From the NCBI GenBank assembly GCA_038320345.1, contig JBBQED010000016.1, positions 1-64,000 on the forward strand: a DNA stretch of 64,000 bases, read 5' to 3'. The position numbers and the translations under genes are program-made. Below the pieces are notes generated by a model. That model did not search any database. It saw only the letters and a program-made list of their open reading frames with translations, and was not told where the DNA came from. This stretch comes from JBBQED01 sp038320345. GTDB lineage: Bacteria > Bacteroidota > Bacteroidia > AKYH767-A > OLB10. Of the stretch, positions 17,470 to 26,184 are shown piece by piece (position 1 is the first letter of the stretch; each line of letters starts with the position of its first letter).

Positions 17470-17895
17470 ATGGAGGTTAAAAATCATCCAACAAAAAAAT
17501 GCTTTTCAGATGATCCCACTTCTGAATATCTTTGTCAAATGTTGCACGTAAGGAATATTGAAGAGTTAAAAGTAGAATGGTCGGAATTGCTGGAACAACT
17601 GAATACTCAGTTTGATGCCGATATGGACCTGCAGGGCGTACTTTTTCTGATTGGAGTTCAGGAATTAGGTCAGGGTGTTCGGAAATTCGAAAAGGCAGAA
17701 AAACAAGATCTAATGCATATTGCTACCTGCCGGCTCCTAAGCACCTATGCTATTTATGAACTAGAAGGCATAGATGAAGAAGGCTGGCCTCATTGGAAGT
17801 TGAACCAGAAAGTACCTCGTATGAATTTAGGGGAACAGGATTACCTGTTAAAACAATCGGCTATTGACTATTTCCGGGAACAGGGGCTTTTCTAA
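17470..17895 (+). CDS. Conserved Bacteroidota hypothetical protein
   Basis: A 141-residue soluble acidic protein. The central LQGVLFLIGVQELGQGVRKFEKAEKQDLMHIATCRLL (about residues 57-92) looks like a conserved helical core, and the protein ends GLF. I recall similar short proteins in other Bacteroidota but no function. There are no signal peptide and no catalytic motif. A near-match to a -7 element (TACTTTTA, 17458-17465) ends four bases before the start codon. Confidence 0.75.
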   Translation: MEVKNHPTKKCFSDDPTSEYLCQMLHVRNIEELKVEWSELLEQLNTQFDADMDLQGVLFLIGVQELGQGVRKFEKAEKQDLMHIATCRLLSTYAIYELEGIDEEGWPHWKLNQKVPRMNLGEQDYLLKQSAIDYFREQGLF

Positions 17896-17911
17896 ACAAA
17901 AGTCGATTTAA

Positions 17912-18259
17912 CTACTTAACAATCACTGTTTTTCTTACAGTTGCGGATTGTTCTAAGCGGATGTAATCTTTTATAAATTTAGTGCTATAGGTCACCTCTA
18001 TATTCAAAACAGCTTCATTTTTAAAGCTGAAATATACTTCTCCTTGACCTGAAGTGTAAGCCTCATCAAAAATATCAGCCCTCACTCCTGTTTGAGGGTT
18101 TACCACGCTATCTTGACGCAATACCACATGTGCTCCCGGCAGAGGTCGTCCGAGTGTATCCGTTACCGTAATTACCGCCTCGCAGGGAGTCGTTTTTTTA
18201 CAAGAGGATAGGGAGATTGCAGAAACAGCAACAAGAAGGATCAGGGCGTAGCGTAACAT
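17912..18259 (-). CDS. Small lipoprotein with Ig/transthyretin-like domain
   Basis: A 115-residue lipoprotein: signal peptide with lipobox SLSSC (Cys20), then one beta-sandwich of about 90 residues beginning CEAVITVTDTLGRPLPGAHVVL, the pattern of carboxypeptidase-regulatory/CNA-B-like domains. It probably sits on the outer membrane. It converges with the hypothetical gene ending at 17895. No binding partner is evident. Confidence 0.8.
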   Translation of the reverse strand: MLRYALILLVAVSAISLSSCKKTTPCEAVITVTDTLGRPLPGAHVVLRQDSVVNPQTGVRADIFDEAYTSGQGEVYFSFKNEAVLNIEVTYSTKFIKDYIRLEQSATVRKTVIVK

Positions 18260-18388
18260 GGCGTTTTGTGTAGTAGCAGGTAATACGAATCAGAACTAAA
18301 TTTGTTCAAATTTAACTATCATTGCAACAAGAAATGCAATAATAATACATCTCTTGTTACAAACTCAAAGTTAATGATTTCTGAAAAT

Positions 18389-19078
18389 ATGAAAACCGGA
18401 ATCCGCATCTGTTTATTTTTAATGTTGACTTTTCATCTGACTTCAGCCCAAAAAGGGAAAAATGGTAAAGTCAGCGAAGCTACCAAAGCACCTAAAGAAA
18501 AAATGGTGGAGATCGTTACTAGTCTGGGAACCATTAAGGTAAAGCTTTATAACGAGACTCCTCAGCATCGTGATAATTTCATAAAACTGGTGAATGATGG
18601 CTTTTACAATGGCACTTTATTCCACCGTGTCATCAAAGGATTTATGATTCAAGGCGGTGATCCTGACTCTAAAAATGCAGAAGCCGGTAAAATGCTAGGT
18701 GCTGGAGGCGTAGGTTATAAAGTTCCTGCCGAATTCAACGATAGTTTGATTCATAAAAAAGGAGCTTTAGCAGCTGCCCGTGATAATAATCCTGAAAGGG
18801 CTTCTAGTGGATGCCAGTTTTATATCGTACAGGGAAAACCTGTATCCGATCAGGAAATGGCAAGTATGGAAACGCGTATGGGTGCGAAATACTCTCCAGC
18901 TCAAAAAGAAATTTACAAAACTCTTGGTGGCACTCCGTTTCTGGATAAAAATTACACTGTTTTCGGTGAAGTAGTTGAAGGACTTGATGTACTTGATAAA
19001 ATTGAATCAGTGCCCTGCGGACAAGCTGATCGTCCTGTGGAAGATGTAAAGATGATCTCTGTAAAAGTGATCAATTAA
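18389..19078 (+). CDS. Periplasmic cyclophilin-type peptidyl-prolyl isomerase
   Basis: About 229 residues from the ATG at 18389, which starts a clear signal peptide (MKTGIRICLFLMLTFHLTSAQ); in-frame codons further upstream would bury the signal. The cyclophilin domain shows FHRVIKGFMIQGGDP, and the catalytic-site segments ASSGCQFYIV and NYTVFGEVVEGLDVLDKI. An insertion of about 30 residues between QFYIVQGKPVSD and the TVFG strand (ETRMGAKYSPAQKEIY) is usual in Bacteroidota members. It catalyses proline isomerisation during folding of exported proteins. Confidence 0.9.
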   Translation: MKTGIRICLFLMLTFHLTSAQKGKNGKVSEATKAPKEKMVEIVTSLGTIKVKLYNETPQHRDNFIKLVNDGFYNGTLFHRVIKGFMIQGGDPDSKNAEAGKMLGAGGVGYKVPAEFNDSLIHKKGALAAARDNNPERASSGCQFYIVQGKPVSDQEMASMETRMGAKYSPAQKEIYKTLGGTPFLDKNYTVFGEVVEGLDVLDKIESVPCGQADRPVEDVKMISVKVIN

Positions 19079-19109
19079 ATTTTCAGGATACCTTCTGAAT
19101 TTAACTTAT

Positions 19110-19132
19110 GAAGGCGCCTTAGTGGCGCCTTC
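19110..19132. terminator. Intrinsic terminator after the cyclophilin gene
   Basis: Nine-base perfect stem GAAGGCGCC / GGCGCCTTC with a 5-base loop (TTAGT), followed by TTTAAAA. It lies 31 bases after the cyclophilin stop codon and separates that gene from pheS. Confidence 0.85.
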
Positions 19133-19169
19133 TTTAAAACTTACAGGGAAAAAATAGTAGAAACCCGAT

Positions 19170-19177
19170 TACATTTG
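19170..19177 (+). promoter_or_regulatory. Probable -7 element of pheS
   Basis: TACATTTG matches TAnnTTTG exactly. It ends only 4 bases before the pheS ATG, so the predicted transcript would begin at or next to the start codon (leaderless or nearly so). Confidence 0.45.
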
Positions 19178-19181
19178 CAGT

Positions 19182-20228
19182 ATGATTTTTGACCTCGTAA
19201 AAACTCATCTTAAAGAAGCAGAAAATTTTCTTCCGAAAGGGAAAGAAGACCTCGAACAATTCCGTTTACGATTTCAAAGTAAAAAAGGAATTCTCTCGGA
19301 TCTTTTTGCGCGGCTCAAAGAAGTAGAACCTGAAAAGAGAAAAGAATTCGGGCAATTGCTCAATTCACTCAAACAAGCAGTAGCATTAAAGCTGGAAGAA
19401 CACAGCGCAACATTCGAACAGGAACAACAACAATCTACCAATCATCAGGATTTCACTTTGCCTGGCGAGCCTATGCCTTTAGGTTCTCATCATCCTATTT
19501 CTATGGTGAGAAGTCAGATCATTAAAATATTTTCACGTATTGGTTTTAATGTTAGTGATGGTCCAGAGATCGAAGATGATTGGCATAATTTCTCTGCATT
19601 AAATTTCCCTCCGGAACATCCCGCAAGAGATATGCAGGATACCTTTTTTATTGATCTTAATCCAGACGATAATTTGTATCAAGGATCACTTGCACTGAGA
19701 ACGCATACTTCTTCGGTTCAGGTGCGCGTGATGGAATCACAGGAACCTCCTATTCGTACAATTTGTCCGGGTAGAGTGTACCGTAACGAAGCAGTATCAG
19801 CACGTGCACATTGTTTCTTTCATCAAGTGGAAGGATTTTATATTGATGAAAATGTTTCTTTTGCTGACCTCAAACAAACCTTGTTGTACTTTGCGCAAGA
19901 GATGTTTGGTGCATCCACAAAAATCCGTTTACGTCCTTCTTATTTCCCTTTCACTGAACCTTCAGCAGAGATGGATATCAGTTGTACCATCTGTAAAGGA
20001 GCAGGATGTAATGTTTGTAAATACAGTGGCTGGGTAGAAATTCTAGGTTGCGGGATGATTGATCCTGCGGTGTTGGAAAATGGAAAAATTGATGCTAATA
20101 AATATTCAGGATTTGCTTTCGGAATGGGCATTGAAAGAATCACGATGTTGAAATACACCATTCGTGACCTTAGAATTTTTTCAGAAAATGATGTGCGTTT
20201 CCTCCGTCATTTTAAAGGACAGGGATAA
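19182..20228 (+). CDS. pheS: Phenylalanyl-tRNA synthetase alpha subunit
   Basis: A 348-residue class II aminoacyl-tRNA synthetase alpha chain. The N-terminal coiled coil (about 1-85) binds the tRNA; the catalytic core has GPEIEDDWHNFSALNFPPEHPARDMQDTFF near 125-155, motif 2 in RTICPGRVYRNE, the zinc-like segment CTICKGAGCNVCKYSGW near 266-282, and motif 3 FAFGMGIERITML followed by DLRIFSENDVRFL at the end. It attaches phenylalanine to tRNA-Phe with PheT; pheT is not next to it, as is common in this phylum. Length is normal. Confidence 0.98.
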   Translation: MIFDLVKTHLKEAENFLPKGKEDLEQFRLRFQSKKGILSDLFARLKEVEPEKRKEFGQLLNSLKQAVALKLEEHSATFEQEQQQSTNHQDFTLPGEPMPLGSHHPISMVRSQIIKIFSRIGFNVSDGPEIEDDWHNFSALNFPPEHPARDMQDTFFIDLNPDDNLYQGSLALRTHTSSVQVRVMESQEPPIRTICPGRVYRNEAVSARAHCFFHQVEGFYIDENVSFADLKQTLLYFAQEMFGASTKIRLRPSYFPFTEPSAEMDISCTICKGAGCNVCKYSGWVEILGCGMIDPAVLENGKIDANKYSGFAFGMGIERITMLKYTIRDLRIFSENDVRFLRHFKGQG

Positions 20229-20239
20229 AAGTTCCGTAT

Positions 20240-21943
20240 CTATTTACGATCGCCTGGCTTGCCGATTACTTTATATTTTCCTTCCCCTTGAAGTATGGAA
20301 GTGTATAAAACTGGATCGCCTAAAACGGTAAGTGCTTCTTTTACGATCGGGTCATGCGTGAACATATATTTGTACTTTCCCGTAGCAAAATAATAACGGT
20401 TTACAATTTCTTTTTCGAGCATTCCCTTAATCTCGTCTTTAAAGCTCAAGAGGTCTTCTGATTTATTATGCTTTAGAATTCCTCCCAGATGATCGAGTTC
20501 TTTCCCAACACTTGCATAATATTTATCTTTAATTACGATGTCTTTTAGCTCTGCATAAGAAGCTTCGGTCTGCGTGCTGTAATCGTACTCTTTAGTATCC
20601 AGAAAACGGATAAATTCTTTATAGTCGGCATCTGTAAAATGATAGGTTGCAGCAGAATCAATAGTTGACTTTTTATTGCGGAATTCAGATGCATATTCAA
20701 AAATCAACAGGTTACGATAAAGACTTCTGGCAATATTGCTGGTATCCATAGGTGCGATATAACGGTCGGGGTATACCGCACTCGCATCGTACACTGTACG
20801 TCCATTTTTTGTTTTAAATTCTTTAGCCACAGAATCTGCAATTTCGATTACTCCTTCATCCAATCGATGTGAATAAATTTTCGTTTGCACACATCTTCCG
20901 CTCGCTGTCGTATATTTTGCAACGGTAACTTTAAGCTGTGAATTAAAACTTAGTGGTCGCGTTTGTTGAACTAATCCTTTGCCATAACTACGTTGACCAA
21001 TGATCACTCCGCGATCCACATCTTGAAAGTTTCCTGCAGTGATTTCACTTGCAGAAGCCGACATCTTATCTACCAAAACAGCTACACGGATATTAGCATC
21101 TACAGGATCTGATTTAGAAACATAGATTGCATTAGAACCCTCAATTCTACCTTTCTGCGTAACTAAGAGCTGACCTTTATTGATAAACAGATTTAAAATT
21201 TGTACCGACTCTTCTAATAAACCTCCACCATTTCCACGCAGATCGAATACAAGTGCATTCATCTTAGGATTTTTCTTCAGTTCTACTAATGCGTCATGCA
21301 CTTCATTGAAGCAATTCTGTAAAAATTTATCGAGTTTAATATAACCGGTGCTATCGTTGATCATCCCAAAATAAGAGACGTTCTTCACCTTTACATCTTC
21401 ACGAATAATTGTTTTTTCAATCGGCTGTGTGTCTCCGTTACGAATAATGGTTAGCTTGATGGGAGTACCACTTTGCCCTTTAATCATTTCATCTACTTCC
21501 TCCGGACTAAGGCCTTTCAGTGGACGACTGTTCACCGACAGAATAACATCACCCGTACGGAGATCTGCTTTTTGAGCGGGAAATCCTTCATACACATCAT
21601 ACACAACAACACTATCTCCAATTCTAAACGACGAAGCCCCAATACCTCCATATTCGGTACTAACATGTTTCATTCTGTAATCTTCAATTTCCGACTCAGG
21701 ATAATAATTGGTATAGGGATCTAGGTTATTTAGCATCCCATTGATACCGGTCTTCATCAATTCTCCTGGGTTCACTTCATCAACATAATATTGATTTACT
21801 TCCCGATAAACACTGGCAAAGATTTCCAACTGCTTTCCATATTGAAAATAATCGTCTACAAAGCCCCAACTAATTATAGTAAAGGGAATTATCATGAATA
21901 GAATTAGCCATTTCCGGCCTAAAGCGTTTATTTTACGGATCAT
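20240..21943 (-). CDS. C-terminal processing peptidase, S41 family (CtpA-like)
   Basis: About 567 residues from the ATG at 21943 (MIRKINALGRKW), a signal anchor near 12-30; an ATG five codons upstream is also possible. A PDZ domain spans about 90-175. The peptidase domain has DLRGNGGGLLEESV, the catalytic serine in DKMSASASEITAG and the catalytic lysine in SYGKGLVQQTRPL. The long C-terminal helical tail (about 400-567) is typical of Bacteroidota members. It acts in the periplasm on C-termini of envelope proteins. It is divergent from the AI-2E-type gene with about 75 bases between the starts. Confidence 0.93.
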   Translation of the reverse strand: MIRKINALGRKWLILFMIIPFTIISWGFVDDYFQYGKQLEIFASVYREVNQYYVDEVNPGELMKTGINGMLNNLDPYTNYYPESEIEDYRMKHVSTEYGGIGASSFRIGDSVVVYDVYEGFPAQKADLRTGDVILSVNSRPLKGLSPEEVDEMIKGQSGTPIKLTIIRNGDTQPIEKTIIREDVKVKNVSYFGMINDSTGYIKLDKFLQNCFNEVHDALVELKKNPKMNALVFDLRGNGGGLLEESVQILNLFINKGQLLVTQKGRIEGSNAIYVSKSDPVDANIRVAVLVDKMSASASEITAGNFQDVDRGVIIGQRSYGKGLVQQTRPLSFNSQLKVTVAKYTTASGRCVQTKIYSHRLDEGVIEIADSVAKEFKTKNGRTVYDASAVYPDRYIAPMDTSNIARSLYRNLLIFEYASEFRNKKSTIDSAATYHFTDADYKEFIRFLDTKEYDYSTQTEASYAELKDIVIKDKYYASVGKELDHLGGILKHNKSEDLLSFKDEIKGMLEKEIVNRYYFATGKYKYMFTHDPIVKEALTVLGDPVLYTSILQGEGKYKVIGKPGDRK

Positions 21944-22018
21944 CGTTTCGGGATACATTGGGAAATCTTGCTCAAAGATATAACTTCATCCCCGAAACAA
22001 AATTGTCCTGACCAGAAT

Positions 22019-23047
22019 ATGAGTTTTAATTACTATCGGCAGCCTGCCGCCTTTGCAATAATCAGTCTGACAGGAATTTTTCTCGTTTACTCCTTAGGTA
22101 GTTTTCTAACGGCCTTCCTTTCAGCCATCATGTTTTATGTACTCTTGAAACCAGTAATGCGGTTTTTAATGGTTAAGCATAGATGGGGACTTTCGCTAGC
22201 TACATTTACTGTAATGATTGGCTCCTTTGTTACGATACTTATTCCTTTCTGGGGTTTATATCAATTACTCTCCACAAAAATTTCATATGCCCTCAACCAC
22301 AGCACACAATTAATGCAGGGAATTCAGAAAATGGATAATTCGATCTTTGAAATTGCCGGAATCCGATTGCTCACTGATGACACGATGATAAAATTACAAT
22401 CGGCACTTTCCAGCATTATTCCTGAGTTTCTTGGTAAGACTGCATCTGTATTAACTGATATCGGAATGATGTATTTTATTCTTTACTTTCTGTTGATGAA
22501 TACTGGAAAATCAGAAAAATTCCTACAAAGAATTCTCCCCATTCATCCTAATAATACCGTTCGTTTTTCTGATGAATTACAATCGATGGTATATTCTAAT
22601 ATTCTAGGTGCACCGGTACTCGCCATTATTCAAGGATTTTCAGCGGGACTAGGGTTCTTAATTTTCGGACTTGATGAACCTTGGTTCTGGGGAGTTATTT
22701 GCGGATTCATGTCATTTATTCCGTTGATCGGAACAGCGATAGTTTGGATTCCTGCAGGCATATATCAATTGATTAATGGGGAAACATGGCAAGGTGCGGG
22801 AATCATTATTTTCGGTGCACTTGTAATCACCAATATTGACAATGTGTTTCGCTTTGTAATACAGAAAAAATTTGCTGATGTACATCCCCTGGTAACAGTA
22901 TTGGGAGTAATCGTTGGACTCAATTGGTTTGGTTTACCCGGAATAATTTTTGGACCATTGTTATTCTCCTATTTTCTGTTGATGGTAAAAATGTATAACG
23001 AAGAATACGGAGAATCAAAGCCAGAAGCAGAAAACGAAACGCTATAA
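22019..23047 (+). CDS. AI-2E family transporter (PerM/TqsA type)
   Basis: About 342 residues from the ATG at 22019; a TTG start at 21968 is possible but less likely. It has the family layout: two N-terminal helix pairs, a polar helical domain (about 85-150), then four to five membrane helices with GLGFLIFGLDEPWFWGVICGFMSFIPLIG and the end motif VTVLGVIVGLNWFGLPGIIFGPLLFSYF. Some members export autoinducer-2 or act as Na+/H+ antiporters; the substrate here is unknown. Confidence 0.9.
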   Translation: MSFNYYRQPAAFAIISLTGIFLVYSLGSFLTAFLSAIMFYVLLKPVMRFLMVKHRWGLSLATFTVMIGSFVTILIPFWGLYQLLSTKISYALNHSTQLMQGIQKMDNSIFEIAGIRLLTDDTMIKLQSALSSIIPEFLGKTASVLTDIGMMYFILYFLLMNTGKSEKFLQRILPIHPNNTVRFSDELQSMVYSNILGAPVLAIIQGFSAGLGFLIFGLDEPWFWGVICGFMSFIPLIGTAIVWIPAGIYQLINGETWQGAGIIIFGALVITNIDNVFRFVIQKKFADVHPLVTVLGVIVGLNWFGLPGIIFGPLLFSYFLLMVKMYNEEYGESKPEAENETL

Positions 23048-23053
23048 AATCAG

Positions 23054-23079
23054 AAGGTCTCTTCCGAAGAAGAGACCTT
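23054..23079. terminator. Bidirectional terminator hairpin
   Basis: Eleven-base stem AAGGTCTCTTC / GAAGAGACCTT with the 4-base loop CGAA (23065-23068). It sits between the convergent AI-2E-type gene (plus) and the ECF sigma gene (minus). Confidence 0.85.
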
Positions 23080-23103
23080 TCTGCACCTAACCTACCTTTT
23101 ATT

Positions 23104-23631
23104 TTAATTCAGAGAATACCCTATTATTGTTGCATAAGGCTCCAGTGCTTTTTTTAGTTTTTGACGTGCTACATGGATTCGGATTTTTACTGTGCCTAAC
23201 GGAACAGCAAGATAACTTGCGATTTCCTCATACTTGTATCCTTGATAACTCATCAAGAACGGCGTACGCAGATTATCTGATAGCTGAAGAATCGCTTGAT
23301 TAATTTCTTTCATCACCACTCTGCTCTCTCCGTCATTTCTTACTGCGTTTTGAGCGTAGTTAATGTAAAATTGATTTTCAGTGTCATCATTAAAAACATT
23401 TCCTTTCACCATGCGACGATAATTATTGATAAAGATGTTTTTCATGATAGTGTACAACCATCCTTTCAGATTTGTGCCATCCTGAAATTTATCTTTATTA
23501 TTAAATGCCTTTAACATCGTTTCTTGAACCAGATCATTTGCGTCTTCTTGATCTTGAGTCAACTTTAAAGCATAACCCCGAAGTGGTTTGTATTGCTCTT
23601 TTACGTTATGGTTGAATTCAATTTGTGTCAT
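23104..23631 (-). CDS. ECF-family RNA polymerase sigma factor
   Basis: A 175-residue two-domain sigma factor. Region 2 shows DQEDANDLVQETMLKAFNNKDKF and LKGWLYTIMKNIFINNYRR (about 27-75); region 4 shows LSDNLRTPFLMSYQGYKYEEIASYLAVPLGTVKIRIHVARQKLKKAL (about 117-163). No anti-sigma gene is adjacent. It is divergent from folE across a 307-base region that carries several TTAAAC elements. In light-responsive bacteria an ECF sigma factor is often a target of a CarH/LitR regulator, and such a candidate lies 1.1 kb away; the link here is inference. Confidence 0.93.
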   Translation of the reverse strand: MTQIEFNHNVKEQYKPLRGYALKLTQDQEDANDLVQETMLKAFNNKDKFQDGTNLKGWLYTIMKNIFINNYRRMVKGNVFNDDTENQFYINYAQNAVRNDGESRVVMKEINQAILQLSDNLRTPFLMSYQGYKYEEIASYLAVPLGTVKIRIHVARQKLKKALEPYATIIGYSLN

Positions 23632-23661
23632 GTTGTGGAGGATTCTGTTCTAAATCCTCGA

Positions 23662-23669
23662 CAAAAGTA
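23662..23669 (-). promoter_or_regulatory. Probable -7 element of the ECF sigma gene
   Basis: On the minus strand this reads TACTTTTG, an exact TAnnTTTG match. A CTTG (23693-23690) 20 bases upstream is a plausible -33 element. The predicted leader is about 25 bases. Confidence 0.5.
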
Positions 23670-23711
23670 AGTGGGTATTTTCTCAGATGCAAGTTATTTT
23701 GTTTAATTCTT

Positions 23712-23739
23712 TTAAAAAAAGGTTAAACATGACTTAAAC
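23712..23739. repeat. Three 11-bp-spaced TTAAA direct repeats
   Basis: TTAAAA at 23712, TTAAAC at 23723 and TTAAAC at 23734 recur with a period of exactly 11 bp. They lie about 80-110 bases upstream of the sigma-factor start. CarH-type MerR regulators are known to bind operators of 11-bp direct repeats. The area is AT-rich, so chance cannot be excluded. Confidence 0.4.
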
Positions 23740-23864
23740 TACTGTGTATCAGGTAAATAATTTTAAGTGACTGTTTTACAGTGCTATGACAATCTAAATT
23801 TAATCAATTCGTTTCAAAGAAAAGTACAAGATGCAAAATTTAGTTTAATTAATTTACCAAAAGA

Positions 23865-23877
23865 TTAAACAGTTTAA
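23865..23877. promoter_or_regulatory. Palindrome TTAAACAGTTTAA at the folE promoter
   Basis: A perfect 13-base dyad centred on 23871. It covers the place where a -33 element would stand relative to the -7 box at 23891-23898, so a protein bound here should affect folE transcription. Confidence 0.4.
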
Positions 23878-23890
23878 ATCCATCATCTGT

Positions 23891-23898
23891 TATATTTG
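23891..23898 (+). promoter_or_regulatory. Probable -7 element of folE
   Basis: TATATTTG matches TAnnTTTG exactly, 40 bases upstream of the folE start codon. No good TTTG -33 element is present at the expected distance; the dyad at 23865-23877 is there instead. Confidence 0.45.
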
Positions 23899-23938
23899 TC
23901 ACTATTCTTAAATACAATTTGCACCTAAATTTTATACG

Positions 23939-24691
23939 ATGAAATCGAGCAATATCCTTCACAACAGTCTTATTATGAACGGACAACTAAGCAAAAACGG
24001 TAAAAAGTCTGATTCCGCATCAACGCTCTCGGGGCAGCAGGATGAGAAACTCCTTGAAATTATCCTTGGAAATCAGCGATCAGCGATTGACACCCCTCTT
24101 CGCAAGGATGCTTTTGAAATGAGCAATGAGGAAAAAATAGCACGCATTGCAGAATACATGGGGAAAATCATGCAAACCTTAGGTCTTGATTTAACGGATG
24201 AGAGTTTAAGAGATACTCCCATGCGTGTGGCTAAGATGTATGTGCGGGAAACTTTCATGGGACTAGATCCAGCCAATAAACCAGAAGCTACCCTATTTAG
24301 CAATTCTTATAATTATAGCCAGATGTTAGTTGAAAAAGACATCACTATCTATTCTACCTGTGAACACCACTTAGTACCTATAATTGGTAAAGCGCACGTT
24401 GCATATTTTTCTAATGATCATGTTATTGGTTTATCGAAACTCAATCGCATCGCCGATTATTATGCGCGCCGGCCGCAGGTGCAGGAACGACTAACCATTC
24501 AGATTGCAGAAGCATTAAAAGAAATTCTCAAAACTGATGATGTTGCTGTGATGATTGATGCTAGTCATCTATGTGTTGCATCAAGAGGAATCCGCGATAT
24601 AAAAAGCAGCACGGTAACTACAGAATATTCTGGAAGATTCCTCAATAGAGAAATCAGAAATGAGTTCTTATCCTATCTTGATAAAAAGTAA
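23939..24691 (+). CDS. folE: GTP cyclohydrolase I
   Basis: A 250-residue protein that converts GTP to 7,8-dihydroneopterin triphosphate, the first step of folate and tetrahydropterin synthesis. The core has DTPMRVAKMYV, the zinc-site TCEHHLVPIIGKAHVAY, LSKLNRIADYYARRPQVQERL and the second zinc cysteine in ASHLCVASRGI. The first 45 residues form a variable extension; an internal ATG at codon 13 could also serve as start. It is divergent from an ECF sigma gene and near a CarH-like regulator and a photolyase. Photolyases commonly use a folate antenna, which would connect the genes (inference). Confidence 0.97.
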   Translation: MKSSNILHNSLIMNGQLSKNGKKSDSASTLSGQQDEKLLEIILGNQRSAIDTPLRKDAFEMSNEEKIARIAEYMGKIMQTLGLDLTDESLRDTPMRVAKMYVRETFMGLDPANKPEATLFSNSYNYSQMLVEKDITIYSTCEHHLVPIIGKAHVAYFSNDHVIGLSKLNRIADYYARRPQVQERLTIQIAEALKEILKTDDVAVMIDASHLCVASRGIRDIKSSTVTTEYSGRFLNREIRNEFLSYLDKK

Positions 24692-24749
24692 ATCAATAAA
24701 ATCTGGAATGATCTCGAAAGGTGGATTTTAAATAAAAATCCGAAATACT

Positions 24750-25640
24750 TTAATTATTTCGTAAATGATCTAACAAGTCTGTCAACTCCTTAAAAGAATA
24801 AAGTAACCTTACATTCTTAGGGAACTGAATATTTGTTTTTGAAACCTGACTCCCTCCAATAAGGATAGTAGCATTCGGAAAATCACTGGACAATTTATTC
24901 GCTACTTGAAGTGGACTATGTTGCATCAGCGGTGTGGTCAAAACCGTCAGAATAAAATCACCTTTATAGATCTGCATAACTGCTCCTAAATCATCCATTG
25001 GTAGATTCATGCCGAGATAACTGGTATGATGTCCTCTAGAGCGTATTAAATAATTTGCAAACAGCAATCCGATTTCATGAGGCTCATGAGAAGGGAGAAA
25101 CAACACAAATTTCTTTACACCAGCAGGCATGTTTTTAGGCTGTGCATCGATTGCTACAAATAATTTCTGGCGAATTAAATTCGTAATAAAATGTTCGTAG
25201 GCAGGATTGATAGAACCTGTTTGCCATAACATTCCTACTCGTGCTAAAAACGGAAAAACAATATCGAGGTAAGTCTTTTCTAATCCTGCTTGAATGATAT
25301 TGGAAGAAAGAATTTTTTCATACGCGATTTCATCCAAGCTAAACATCGCACTGGTTAATGCTTCAATCTGAACAACGCTATCATGGGTTTCGATTGTTAA
25401 CTCTAACACCATTTTATCCAGCTCTTCCTTCGAGAATTTCGTTATTTTGGATATTTTATGTCCCTGACGATTTAGCATAGCTACACTCAACAGGAGTTTA
25501 ATATCCTCATCATCGTAATAGCGAATATTAGTAGCTGTACGTTTTGGAAGTGGAATACCATACCGCTGTTCCCAAATCCTCAAAGTATGGGGTTTAATGC
25601 CGGTAAGGGCTTCAACATCTTTTATAGAGAAATGATTCAT
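24750..25640 (-). CDS. MerR-family regulator with B12-binding domain, CarH/LitR-like
   Basis: A 296-residue protein with three parts: a MerR winged helix (FSIKDVEALTGIKPHTLRIWEQRYGIP, about 4-30, to about 70), a four-helix cobalamin-capping domain (about 90-170) and a Rossmann-type B12-binding domain (about 175-290). The capping motif W-x9-EH is complete (Trp139, Glu149, His150) and so is the lower-ligand motif ExHxxG (Glu186, His188, Gly191). The spacing Trp139-His188 resembles that of Thermus CarH. Family members bind adenosylcobalamin in the dark, repress as tetramers and fall apart in light. It follows a 112-residue gene on the same strand and probably shares its transcript. Confidence 0.92.
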   Translation of the reverse strand: MNHFSIKDVEALTGIKPHTLRIWEQRYGIPLPKRTATNIRYYDDEDIKLLLSVAMLNRQGHKISKITKFSKEELDKMVLELTIETHDSVVQIEALTSAMFSLDEIAYEKILSSNIIQAGLEKTYLDIVFPFLARVGMLWQTGSINPAYEHFITNLIRQKLFVAIDAQPKNMPAGVKKFVLFLPSHEPHEIGLLFANYLIRSRGHHTSYLGMNLPMDDLGAVMQIYKGDFILTVLTTPLMQHSPLQVANKLSSDFPNATILIGGSQVSKTNIQFPKNVRLLYSFKELTDLLDHLRNN

Positions 25641-25719
25641 AGCCTATGCGTCAGTCTTCAGTCCGGCTGCTTCATTAGTCGTTGCAGAAGGCAGGAATTG
25701 TGTGAAAATAAATAACAAA

Positions 25720-26058
25720 TTATGAAGAATAAAGTTTACGCATCACTACTTTTATTAGCTCTCTTTGCAAGATGAGCTCTGCAAGTCCTAACGGATCAGC
25801 GCATCCTGCTCCTGCTTTCAGAAAATGTTCTGGAATATCAATATGATACAATAAACCTTGTAGGCGACCCGATTCATTTTTACAGATACTTTTAACTTGT
25901 TGTGCTAATTGCTGCTTCACGACGTCAAAATTAAACGGAAGTTCTGAATTAAAAGATAACTCATATCCAAAACGATTGAAATCTTGAATAGTCTGTTCTT
26001 GCATCATTCTGATAAATGCAAGGTCATGTCTATAATTTTCTAATTGTTTTTCATCCAT
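25720..26058 (-). CDS. Conserved hypothetical protein upstream of the CarH-like gene
   Basis: A 112-residue soluble protein with helical character and no signal peptide. The N-terminal half is charged (MDEKQLENYRHDLAFIRMMQEQ), the C-terminal half has SGRLQGLLYHIDIPE and a helix LAELILQRELIKVVMRKLY. I do not recognise the family. It lies 79 bases upstream of the CarH-like gene in the same direction, so a common transcript is likely and a role in the same response is possible. Confidence 0.65.
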   Translation of the reverse strand: MDEKQLENYRHDLAFIRMMQEQTIQDFNRFGYELSFNSELPFNFDVVKQQLAQQVKSICKNESGRLQGLLYHIDIPEHFLKAGAGCADPLGLAELILQRELIKVVMRKLYSS

Positions 26059-26184
26059 TGATTAAATTATTTACCTCGATGATCATCAAACCTCTTAATT
26101 TCACCTTTGGTTGCTGTTCTGTACCTTATATTGTTAATCCCTGACTTTTAAGGCTTATCGGCTTCCTATCACCATCCACGACAC

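Larger units (their letters stand above)
23632..23938. promoter_or_regulatory. ECF sigma / folE divergent control region
   Basis: No gene is visible in these 307 bases. The region has a -7-like box for each divergent gene and six exact copies of TTAAAC or its complement GTTTAA (23701, 23723, 23734, 23843, 23865, 23872). Details are in separate entries and in the findings. Confidence 0.5.
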
